From an uncultured Erythrobacter sp. (GTDB taxonomy: Bacteria; Pseudomonadota; Alphaproteobacteria; Sphingomonadales; Sphingomonadaceae), in NCBI RefSeq assembly GCF_947502395.1, contig NZ_CANMZM010000001.1, forward strand, positions 124,001 through 188,000: a stretch of 64,000 nt of DNA. The letters are read 5' to 3'. Positions within the stretch are counted from its first letter, which is position 1. Each line of letters starts with the position of its first letter. The position numbers were made by a program, and so were the translations under genes. Shown here piece after piece: positions 27,910 to 36,700 of the stretch. Under the pieces are notes generated by a model that was not told where the DNA came from, did not search any database, and was given only the letters and a program-made list of their open reading frames with translations.

Positions 27910-30516
27910 ATGTTGAAGCGAAGACAAAGGCAGCTGAAGCTGCTTCTCATGCCAGCGCTCGTCGTTCTCGCTGCATCACCAGCGGCAGCAGAGCATGAAG
28001 ACCATGCCGCCTTCGAAGCGGCCATTGGCCAGGCCAAATCATCGATGATGGCGGATTCGGCAGCGGCTCTGAAGCACGCCCGCGAGGCGGCTTCGCTTTA
28101 CCCAGGTGACAGCGAAGACGCTCAGCAAGCTCGCTTGACGGCGCAATGGCTGGAAGCCGAAGCGCTGATGCGATTGAACCGCGCTGATGAAGCTGCTGAG
28201 ATCATCGAAAGCGCGATTGACGCAGCCACGCTCGATTTCAACGGTTCAAAGTTGCACGCCGATCTTTTGCGCTCGGAAGCCGGACTGCGAGTCAGCCAGG
28301 GCGAATATGGCGAAGCTCTCAATTCGTTCCTACAAGCACACGAGCTTTATGAAGCTCTGGGCGAGGCACGGAGCCGCGCCATTGTGCTTCAGAATATCGG
28401 ATCGCTCTATTCTGATGCCCGCGACTATGAGCGAGTCCTGAGCTATTACAAGCAAGCCAATGAGGTCTTTCCCGAGGACAAAGCGCTTGCCCTATCGGCT
28501 CACAACAACACAGGGAATGCGCTCAAAGCGCTCGATCGATTGGTTGCCGCCGAGGCGGAGTTCCGTGCCGCCCTTGATGTGGCTTCGCAAATGGACAGTC
28601 CGCTGCTCGAAGCTCGGATCATGACTAACATCGCGTCAACGCAATATCTGGCTGGCGATCTTGATGCGGCAGAGAGAACCGTAAAGCGCGGGCTGCGTAT
28701 TGCTTACGCAAGCGCACCCCAATGGATGCCATTTCTCTATGGTGTGAGAGCCCAAATTGCCGTTGCGCGCGGTGAGATGGGCAGTGCAAGAATGTATCTT
28801 GGCCGAACGTTTGAAAATGAGAATCTGGAAGCGACCTCTCCCTTCTTCCGTGATTTTCACGAGACCGCCTATGCAGTATATTCAGAGGCCGGAAACTACA
28901 AGGTTGCAGCGCAACACCTCGAAGCATTTCACCGAATTGACGGGCAGGCGCAGAACCTCTCCTCGACTGCCAACAGCGCGCTGTTGGCGGCAAGGTTTGA
29001 TGCCGCGAACCGCGAGTTGCAGATATCGACTCTCTCGCTTGAAAAGGCTGCGAATGAGGCACGTCTGAGCAGCGCCCAAAACCAGGTCATCATGCTCACC
29101 GCCTTGGTGATCTTGATTATCCTTGCATTCGTCGCTGCTTTGCTGACGCTCCGTACTGTGAACCGCAGCCGCCGGGGCATCAAGGAAGCGAACGAGAAGC
29201 TCACCCATGTGATCCAACACGATGATTTGACAGAGCTTTATGCCCGCGATCACTTCCGGACGTTGCTCGAAAGTAGGATTGAGGACCGAAAGGGGCATGC
29301 AAAGGCTCCCATCCTCGCATTCATCGACCTTGATCGCTTTAAGCAGGTCAACGACGTCTTTGGCCATGCGACCGGAGATATCCTCCTCACACAAGTCGCT
29401 CAGCGTTTCCGCGATACCACTGGTGAGGAAGCGATCATTGGGCGCCTGGGCGGCGATGAGTTTTCGATGATCATGCCATCAGACATGGACATCGATGAGG
29501 CAATAAAGCTCGCAAACTGCGTCATTTCTGATGTCAGTGAACCATTTGTTATCGGCGGATTTGAAATCCAGATCGGTGCCTCCATCGGCCTTGCGCAGAT
29601 CAATGATGGTGCAAATGTCAGCGTCCACATGACCAATGCCGATCTCGCGCTCTATGCGGCAAAAGATCGCGGCCGCGGCAATTGCGTCGTTTACGAGCCG
29701 AAGATGCGCGAGACGCTCGAAGATCGTTCAAGCTTGGAAGCTGATCTCGAAGAGGCGCTTGAAAACGGACAATTATCAGTCTGTTATCAACCCATCGTCA
29801 AAGGCGAAGATCGCTCGGTCATTTGCTACGAAGCGCTCATGCGCTGGACCCACCCAGAGCGCGGCATCGTTCCACCCAGCGTGTTTATTCCTGTCGCTGA
29901 AGAGGGACGGTTGATAGAGCGGCTTGGTGCTTGGATGTTGCGCAGTGCTTGCAGTGACGCGGCCAGTTGGACGGAGAACGCAAAGCTCACGGTCAACGTT
30001 TCGACGCTGCAGATGAACGATCCTGCATTCCTCAACATTGTGGCGCAGTCTTTAGCGTCCAGCGGATTGGAGCCCAACCGTCTGGTTCTTGAACTGACAG
30101 AAAGCCTGGTTCTTGAAATGGATGATCAGGTTGAGCAATTGCTGACCAGCCTCTCGGCGCTCGGTGTAACGTTTGCGCTCGATGATTTTGGTAGCGGGTA
30201 TTCGTCATTGAATTATATCGACAAGATGGACTTTTCGATGATCAAGATCGATCGCGAATTCGTCCAGTCTGCCGCCGCTGGTTCCGCACGCAGTCAGGCG
30301 GTCGTGGCGGCTATCGTGGCGCTTGCGCAGTCGCTTGATATTGAAGTGACGGCGGAAGGCATTGAGAACGAAGAGCAAGCCAAAGCGATGATCGAATTGG
30401 GCTGCTCGTGCTTCCAGGGTTTCCACTTTGGCCGACCGCAAAGGCACGAAGTGCCTGAAGAGGTGACCGAGGTGCACGTCAAGGACGACAGGGGCGAAAA
30501 CTCAATCGCCGCTTAG
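27910..30516 (+). CDS. TPR-GGDEF-EAL c-di-GMP signalling protein
   Basis: An 868-residue protein with a signal-like N-terminus (MLKRRQRQLKLLLMPALVVL, then AASPAAA), TPR-like helices over about residues 35-370, a transmembrane helix near 395-415 (MLTALVILIILAFVAALL), a GGDEF domain (GRLGGDEFSM) and an EAL domain (YEALMRWTHP). The TPR part should face the periplasm and the enzymes the cytoplasm. The GGDEF site looks catalytic, but the RxxD inhibitory site before it is absent (TGEE there). The EAL residues appear complete: ELTES, DDFGSGYSSL, KIDREF, AEGIE, QGFHFG. Both synthesis and breakdown of c-di-GMP are possible. The ATG at 27910 gives the export signal; longer starts overlap the autotransporter end. 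Confidence 0.92.
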   Translation: MLKRRQRQLKLLLMPALVVLAASPAAAEHEDHAAFEAAIGQAKSSMMADSAAALKHAREAASLYPGDSEDAQQARLTAQWLEAEALMRLNRADEAAEIIESAIDAATLDFNGSKLHADLLRSEAGLRVSQGEYGEALNSFLQAHELYEALGEARSRAIVLQNIGSLYSDARDYERVLSYYKQANEVFPEDKALALSAHNNTGNALKALDRLVAAEAEFRAALDVASQMDSPLLEARIMTNIASTQYLAGDLDAAERTVKRGLRIAYASAPQWMPFLYGVRAQIAVARGEMGSARMYLGRTFENENLEATSPFFRDFHETAYAVYSEAGNYKVAAQHLEAFHRIDGQAQNLSSTANSALLAARFDAANRELQISTLSLEKAANEARLSSAQNQVIMLTALVILIILAFVAALLTLRTVNRSRRGIKEANEKLTHVIQHDDLTELYARDHFRTLLESRIEDRKGHAKAPILAFIDLDRFKQVNDVFGHATGDILLTQVAQRFRDTTGEEAIIGRLGGDEFSMIMPSDMDIDEAIKLANCVISDVSEPFVIGGFEIQIGASIGLAQINDGANVSVHMTNADLALYAAKDRGRGNCVVYEPKMRETLEDRSSLEADLEEALENGQLSVCYQPIVKGEDRSVICYEALMRWTHPERGIVPPSVFIPVAEEGRLIERLGAWMLRSACSDAASWTENAKLTVNVSTLQMNDPAFLNIVAQSLASSGLEPNRLVLELTESLVLEMDDQVEQLLTSLSALGVTFALDDFGSGYSSLNYIDKMDFSMIKIDREFVQSAAAGSARSQAVVAAIVALAQSLDIEVTAEGIENEEQAKAMIELGCSCFQGFHFGRPQRHEVPEEVTEVHVKDDRGENSIAA

Positions 30517-30820
30517 TAGGGGGCGGGGCGAGGGCGCGCGCGTTTTGTCTCGGTGTCAGCTGGGTAGCAGGGGGATCCATTTTTCGAAAGTGGCAAAAAG
30601 TTTGAGACACTTGAGACACTGTCTAAGCGTTAAGATCCCATCGATTAATGAGAGGCGTTTTGATCGATTGAAGCGATTGGTTGTGCGAGTGTTGAGTGAG
30701 CGCTTGGGGCATGGTTTGCGACGACGGAAGATTTGTGCATTCGGATGATTGCAGGCTTTGAGCCGCTGGGTCGAGCGTGAAATCGAACCATAACTACTAT
30801 AAGCCGGAGTCGCTTGCTTC
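30517..30820. other. Non-coding island edge with one 71-bp repeat copy
   Basis: Between the convergent c-di-GMP gene and the orphan immunity gene I see no convincing gene. It begins with a G-rich stretch and holds repeat copy A at 30595-30665. A minus-strand open frame of about 110 codons crosses it, but its composition (many Arg, Cys, Ser) looks random. The remaining 155 nt up to the immunity stop have no counterpart next to copy B. Confidence 0.5.
30595..30665. repeat. 71-bp direct repeat, copy A
   Basis: Matches copy B at 33239-33309 at 63 of 71 positions with no gaps. It lies downstream (minus-strand sense) of the orphan immunity gene. In this copy the nonamer TTGAGACAC occurs twice in tandem; in copy B the same place is degenerate. 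Both copies share TCTAAGCGTTAA and GGCGTTTTGATC. Confidence 0.85.
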
Positions 30821-31246
30821 TCATTCAACAAGCTGACCCAGCAAGTGCTCCAAATGAACGGTCTGCAAATCGAATTTCTTGCCAATCGCTATCAATGCTA
30901 TGAGAACTGCCTTGCGAAAGAGGAGCACCAGTTCGTCAAAATCTGATTCCAGCATCTCCTGCACATCAACTTCTATCGCCCCCTCGTAACAAAGGGTTTT
31001 TTTGTCGAGCCCAAGAAATTTGACCTCTTGATCAAATTTAAATCCATAGCGAATAACAACACCAACGAAATCAAACGGTGCGCCTTCTAGGTATCCCGAT
31101 GATACAATTTCGGCTTCAATTTCGTCTTGAACTTTCGTGCCAGCTTTTAAGCTCTTCATACCTCTTAACTTTGCTGTTGTGATGGATGAGCCAGCAATGA
31201 CCAATTTCCGATTGTGTTGAACACGCGAATTTGAAGGAAGCGCCAT
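30821..31246 (-). CDS. Candidate immunity protein of the orphan toxin cassette
   Basis: A 141-residue cytoplasmic protein with no signal peptide and no family I can name. It starts five bases after the stop of the orphan rhs fragment, with AGGTAGA as ribosome site seven bases before the ATG. That is the position an immunity gene takes after a polymorphic toxin. It looks like a mixed alpha/beta fold with acidic stretches (EVDVQEMLESDFDELVLL), fitting a protein that masks a basic nuclease. Base composition is clearly more A/T-rich than the core genome. Function is inferred from position only. Confidence 0.6.
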   Translation of the reverse strand: MALPSNSRVQHNRKLVIAGSSITTAKLRGMKSLKAGTKVQDEIEAEIVSSGYLEGAPFDFVGVVIRYGFKFDQEVKFLGLDKKTLCYEGAIEVDVQEMLESDFDELVLLFRKAVLIALIAIGKKFDLQTVHLEHLLGQLVE

Positions 31247-31251
31247 TTATT

Positions 31252-33236
31252 CTACCTGTTCGTCTTGTTTAGCGGCAAGGAATTGGCACCGAAGAGTCTT
31301 CTGAATGTTTCAATGGATTTAGTCTCATATGCTCTTGCCGAGGCTTTATCATTGAAATGCGCTCTGATCTCGCTCTCATGTATAACACCCGTTTCTCTAG
31401 ATAAAGCCCGTGCCTGCGCTTCACCACGGATCGAGGCGCCATCTCCAACTCTCGTACCTTGAGCACTTTCACCTATCTTTACAATTTTACCATCAGCGCG
31501 TCTGATTGCATATACATGAGTGTCGCCTACATAATCCAAAGAATTCTTGTGGATCGGTCGAACAACAGGCGCGTCGAGTGCACCATTTACCCGACTTGTG
31601 TTGATACTGATGTCATTTGGGCTCTGCCACGGTCCAACTCTTTCGCGATTGAACGCACGAGCGTTTAGCGGAGGCACATCATCGACCTTTGTGCTGATTG
31701 CACGCCCAATCTTCCCGATCGCTCGTGTCGGAAGAAACTCCAAAGCTAAATCAGTGGTGCTTACCCTACCCTGCGCGTAATCATAGCCCACATCGAGGAC
31801 GGCAATTGGTGCCAACACCAAGGATGCGGTGTCGACCCATATTTCGCCAATTGACAGCGCTGTATCCGCAAGGACAGCGAGTTCAATTTCTTTGCCGCCA
31901 TCAATCCGGGAACTCAATTGGCTTGCGGCAGCTTCGTAAAACGATGCTGCTTCCGGAACCAAGGTAGCGCCTTCGCCCAAAAACTCAGCAATCGATCGAT
32001 TGAACGGGTGCCAAGCGGGATTCTCACTATAAATCCTGTCAGCAAATGCAGCTCCGTTAGCCGCTTGCCGCTCTAGATTCGCTACAATCGCGCCATCTTG
32101 GCCAGACTGAGTAACGGCGACTGTTGCAAAATAGCTTTGACGCGCATCACCTTCTAGACCTCTCGCTTTGAAAAGTGGGCGGGAGGTGCCATCTAGCGAG
32201 TATGGCAAATCTATCGCCCCATTCACATCGATCAAACGGGTGCCTGTCACAATGATGTGCCCTTGATGCTCGGCCCGGATCGTCTGCTCCGCCACCTTGC
32301 CAAGATTCAACGTCGGTGTGCTAATCGGATCTAATTCAATCAACGGAATTTCGATTGGAACAGACCCATCCGCTAGAGCTGCAATCTTATGAGGTTGGTT
32401 GATCGAGGTGCGGTTAGCAGCCTGTGGTAAGGACGTTGAGCCCGCCACTCTGCCAGCTCTCGAACTGCCCCCATCAATCGCTCCCCCAATTGCCTGTCCG
32501 ACGACTTGTCCGATCACATCGGGCAGGCCTGCTGCAAGCGCGCGGCTGAAGCTTGAGCCTTCGATCGCCGACCGCGTGGCGGCGCTGGCAATGGAGCGCG
32601 CTGCGCCAACGGCGATGTGGCCTGCGATGTTCTTAAGAGTGCGCTCTGCTCCGTCGCCCGAAAGCGGTTTGAGCTTTCCGCCAAGCAAGTTGCCAACGCC
32701 CGCAGCAACGCCCGCTGCGGCGACGCCGGCAAAGCTGAACTTGTCTCGCAAACCTGTTGCTACGCCGATGCCTTGCGTGATGGCGCTGCTCAGCGCACCT
32801 CTGGCGATTGCGCCCTCTAGGCCTTTGCCGAACAGACCATTGGCTCCGCCAAGGAATCCTTCGGGTCCAATGCCATTCGTCACACCCGCTGAAACTGCGG
32901 AGAGAGCAAGGCTCTTGAAGCTGAACTTCTTCTGGATACCGGTGGCCAGACCAACGCCTTGGCTGGCCGGACTGCCGCCAGCGGCCGCAAGGACTGCCTG
33001 GCCGAACGTCGCGGTGCCTACAGGCGACAGAACTGCGGTTACGGCAACCGCAACCACCACAAGCAAGATCTGCCCAAAGACACCACATTTGCCTTTGTTC
33101 TTGGGCGGGGTGGGGGCTCCGGGGTTTACGTCACCCAGCGCCTTGGAGGGATCATAGGGTTGGAAAGTTGAGGCGTTGTAGGTCGAGCGGGTGACCCCTG
33201 CGGGAAGCCGCAGGATCTGCCCCTCGATCAGTGGGG
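31252..33236 (-). pseudogene. Orphan rhs C-terminal fragment with GIY-YIG-like toxin tip
   Basis: A 5'-truncated rhs end. Its open frame begins after an in-frame stop near 33268 and has no ATG or good start with a ribosome site; the first usable codon is a TTG at 33066. Its first 252 codons copy the LysM-end, hydrophobic Ala/Gly-rich pre-toxin region of the main rhs gene (IEGQILRLPAGVTR onward). It then diverges into about 410 unique residues. The last 90 residues resemble GIY-YIG (URI-fold) nucleases: HVYAIRRADGKIVKIGES, an Arg shortly after, YETKSIETF with the likely catalytic Glu, and a final LPLNK. It is probably silent where it stands but intact from the homology block to the stop. Confidence 0.8.
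32480..33236 (-). repeat. 757-bp rhs homology block, orphan copy
   Basis: Aligns without net gaps to 34897-35653 in the main rhs gene. My manual count gives about 37 differences, so roughly 95% identity. The left limit is where the two toxin tips diverge (after QAIGGA); the right limit is three bases before repeat copy B. Confidence 0.9.
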
Positions 33237-33238
33237 GT

Positions 33239-33309
33239 AAAAAGTTTGAGACATTTGCGACGCTTTCTAAGCGTTAAAATCCTATCGATTAGTGAGGGGC
33301 GTTTTGATC
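33239..33309. repeat. 71-bp direct repeat, copy B
   Basis: Second copy of the repeat at 30595-30665 (63/71 identical). It sits exactly between the stop of the SUKH immunity gene (8 nt away) and the truncated 5' edge of the orphan rhs block (3 nt away). On the minus strand ACGCTT-AGA-AAGCGT could form a small hairpin, with CTTTTT further on, so a terminator role is possible for this copy. Confidence 0.85.
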
Positions 33310-33316
33310 AAAACTT

Positions 33317-33721
33317 CTATTCATCATCCCAACTTTCTTCAACGATACGGGATGTGAATTCAGAGAAACTCGATGCAACCTTTGTAGAGCTAAAGGGCTT
33401 TTCGTAGTAGTTTTCATAATATACGCTGCCATCATCTGCCAAAGCCCAATAATTACCGAGTGCCGTGTCTGCGATTGGTATTGCCTTACTTTTTTTGTAA
33501 CCTGGATCCAATTCAAGAGATCGCAATATTTGATCTGCGCTATAGAATCCGTCAATGGGTTCTCCATCTTGATCATCCAGAACTCCGCCGACAAATGCAT
33601 TACCATGGATCTTTACAAATTCCTTGTAGTCTAAAGGTAAGTCAAAGCTACATATTTTCTCGATCTTCTTTAATCCCTCCTCGGTAAACGGCGTCCTTTT
33701 CTTTATGAAGTTTTCCAACAT
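33317..33721 (-). CDS. SUKH (SMI1/KNR4) family immunity protein
   Basis: A 134-residue cytoplasmic protein. The segments EEGLKKIEKICSFDLPLDYK and EFVKIHGNAFVGG at residues 14-46 match the SMI1/KNR4 (SUKH) fold, the commonest immunity family of contact-dependent and Rhs nuclease toxins. It starts one base after the rhs stop (TGA-C-ATG) with GGGAAGTGA as ribosome site, so it is coupled to the toxin. It should bind and block the HNH nuclease tip of the adjacent rhs product. The gene is visibly A/T-richer than the core genome. Confidence 0.88.
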   Translation of the reverse strand: MLENFIKKRTPFTEEGLKKIEKICSFDLPLDYKEFVKIHGNAFVGGVLDDQDGEPIDGFYSADQILRSLELDPGYKKSKAIPIADTALGNYWALADDGSVYYENYYEKPFSSTKVASSFSEFTSRIVEESWDDE

Positions 33722-33722
33722 G

Positions 33723-36700
33723 TCACTTCCCGTTTCTTAAATCAGCCGCACCGCCTGAATGGTGTAGTCCTCTGTGGATATGGAACGGCACGATTTGTAC
33801 AAGATCACCGCCAGCATGGTGAAATTCAACCTGGTTCAAGCTACGCCAGTCCTTAACGCTTTGACGAGACATACCAGTCTGACTAGAAATATGTGCGATT
33901 ATCTGCCGGTCATCTCTGCGGCGGACACCTGTCATTCCCTGCACGCTAAACGCCTTGGGATGATCTTTAGGACCAGGCACTGCAAAAGCACTGAAATCAG
34001 GTACTCCGCGACGCCATGGAACGACTGTTCCAGTTGGTAGGTTCAGCCTACTAGCCAGAGCATCAGACAGTCGAAAATCTGAGTTGCCTTCTATGCCGAT
34101 AAAATTGCCGTTCTCTTTAGCGGGTCTTTGAAAGTGGGGAGGTGGCGACCAATCTGATTTGCCTCCAGTTCTTGCGCCCCCAATTTTTGCCCCACCAATT
34201 CCAAGCGCGACGCCGAACAGTCCCAGCAAGGCCTTCGCACCGCCATGCAAGCCTTGATAGGTCTCAGTCAGCGCAATCGCCTGCTCTCTGTCGCTCTCAA
34301 TGACTTCATCAAAGAACGCCTGATCACGGTTACGAACTCCATCAAATTGCTCAGGATTTGAGCCGGAACCCAGCGTTGTTGAAGCGATCCGCGTTGCTCC
34401 AAAGTCCACCGCATCGTCGACAATCTCCCCGAAGAGTGCTTCTCCTCCAAGCGCTACTGCAAGATTCTTGCCTGCCGCCAAAGGACCAGCAAGCACCTGA
34501 ATGCCCAGTATGATCTCCTCGATGTGATGATCTTGAATGAATTCGTTGATGGCCTCCGATGCGTCGTTCACCACCAGAAGAGCTTCAGCAGACCGAGAGC
34601 GGATCGGTTTAGGAGCTTCGATTGTGCCATTATTGAACTTGATGACATCGCGATCTCCTTGCCCACTCAAATCAACGACATCAAAACCACCTTCAAGCAA
34701 TGACTCCAAGCGGATCAGACCAGCAGTGCCACGTGAGGCGAAATCGAACGCAAGTTGCAGAGAGGCTCCACCTTCAACCAATCTATCAAACGCGGCTAGA
34801 CTCTGAGGATCATTCTGGTTGAGCCGACTTCTCTGTTGAGAAACAGAATCAGCAACAGGGTCGGTTTCAAGTTGGTCGGAAGGAGGTCCGGTCAAAGCTC
34901 CCCCAATTGCCTGCCCGACGACTTGTCCGATCACATCTGGCAGGCCTGCTTGTAGCGCGCGGCTGAAGCTTGAACCTTCGATCGCCGACCGCGTGGCGGC
35001 GCTGGCAATGGAGCGCGCTGCGCCAACGGCGATGTGGCCTGCGATGTTCTTAAGAGTGCGCTCTGCTCCGTCGCCCGAAAGCGGTTTGAGCTTACCGCCA
35101 AGCAAGTTACCAACTCCTGCCGCAACACCCGCTGCCGCGACGCCCGCAAAGCTGAACTTGTCTTGCAGACCTGTTGCTACGCCGATGCCTTGTGTAATGG
35201 CGCTGCTCAAGGCTCCTCTGGCGATTGCGCCCTCTAGGCCTTTGCCGAACAGACCATTGGCTCCACCAAGAAATCCTTCGGGTCCAATGCCATTCGTCAC
35301 ACCCGCTGAAACTGCGGAGAGAGCAAGGCTCTTGAAGCTGAACTTCTTCTGGATACCGGTGGCCAGACCAACGCCTTGGCTGGCCAGACTGCCGCCGGCG
35401 GCCGCAAGCACTGCCTGGCCGAACGTCGCGGTGCCTACAGGCGACAGAACTGCGGTCACGGCAACCGCAACCACCACAAGCAAGATCTGCCCAAAGACCC
35501 CACATTTGCCTTTGTTCTTGGGCGGGGTGGGGGCGCCTGGGTTTACGTCACCCAGAGCCTTGGAGGGATCATAGGGTTGGAAGGTTGAGGCGTTGTAGGT
35601 CGAGCGGGTGACCCCTGCGGGAAGCCGCAGGATTTGTCCTTCGGTTAGTGGGGCTTGCGCGCTTGAGAGGCCGTTGGCTTGCGCAATCCGGTACCAAAGG
35701 TTTGTGTCGCCATATTGCTGTTGGGCAATGCTTGCGAGACTCTCGCCGCTGCGCACGGTGTAGCTGCCTGCGCGCGAATCCTGATTGTAGCTGGTGAAGC
35801 GGCTGATCGAATAGTCGAAATCCCCGCGCGCTGTGCCGAATTCAGAGCCGTTGTAGAATGCGTCTTCGCTTGGGTCTCCGGGCGTGCTCGTGCGACCAGT
35901 CACCGACTGCTCGTAATTGTGGTGATAGTCCCCACCATTGTTGGTGATGTGGCCCATTTCCTTGCCGCCAAAGCGATAGTAGATATCGCGTGGGTCGCCG
36001 CCGGACAGGTTATCTGCCTCGCGCCGTTCGATCACTTGGCCAGAGATATCATGCGTGAAGTTGACCGTGCGGTTGCGCGCATCGGAAATGACTGCGCGCA
36101 GGGTATTGCCGCCGCCATCGAGGACAAAGCCGGTCGTCGTGACCTTGTTCGAATTGCTGATATTGTCGGTGTGACGAACGCCGTTTTGGACGGCGTTGTC
36201 GTAGAATGTGTAGCTGTTGATCGTCTCTGAGGTCTTGGTCGGAACATCATCGCCCGATGTCGTCGTTATGGTTCCGGTGACGTTGCCAGTAGGTACATCG
36301 CGAGCGGTGAGCACGTGCGAGCCGAATGAGCCATAGTAATATGTGGTAACCGCTCGCTGATCATCACCGTTGCGTGTTGTATCGGTGATGGTCTGGGTGA
36401 CGCGTCCGTTGCTCGAATTGTACGCTGTGCTCTGGCTGAAGACCGCGTTGGTACTAGAGTTGCGTGCAAAATCTTGCTGCAAGGTTTGTTGGCCCAGCAG
36501 GTTGTAGTTCATTTCGCTCAGCTTGCGGGAGCTCGGATTGAGGTCAACATACCAACCGGACTGTGGGTCGTAGAACAATGGCTCGGGATTGTCTTCGCGC
36601 AGTGTAATCCGCTCGACCTGACCTGCATCGTTGTAGGTGTACGCCTCCTTGGTTTCTTGAACCCAAGTGTATGTATCAGCGCCAGGCGGAGGAGGTCCGC

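Noticed and set aside
30556..30885. Minus-strand frame of about 110 codons over repeat copy A
   Set aside because: It overlaps the orphan immunity gene in another frame and has random composition.
32399..33157. 252-codon plus-strand frame, with a near copy at 34993-35574
   Set aside because: Pro/Ala-rich antisense of the rhs homology block; it appears twice only because the block is duplicated.
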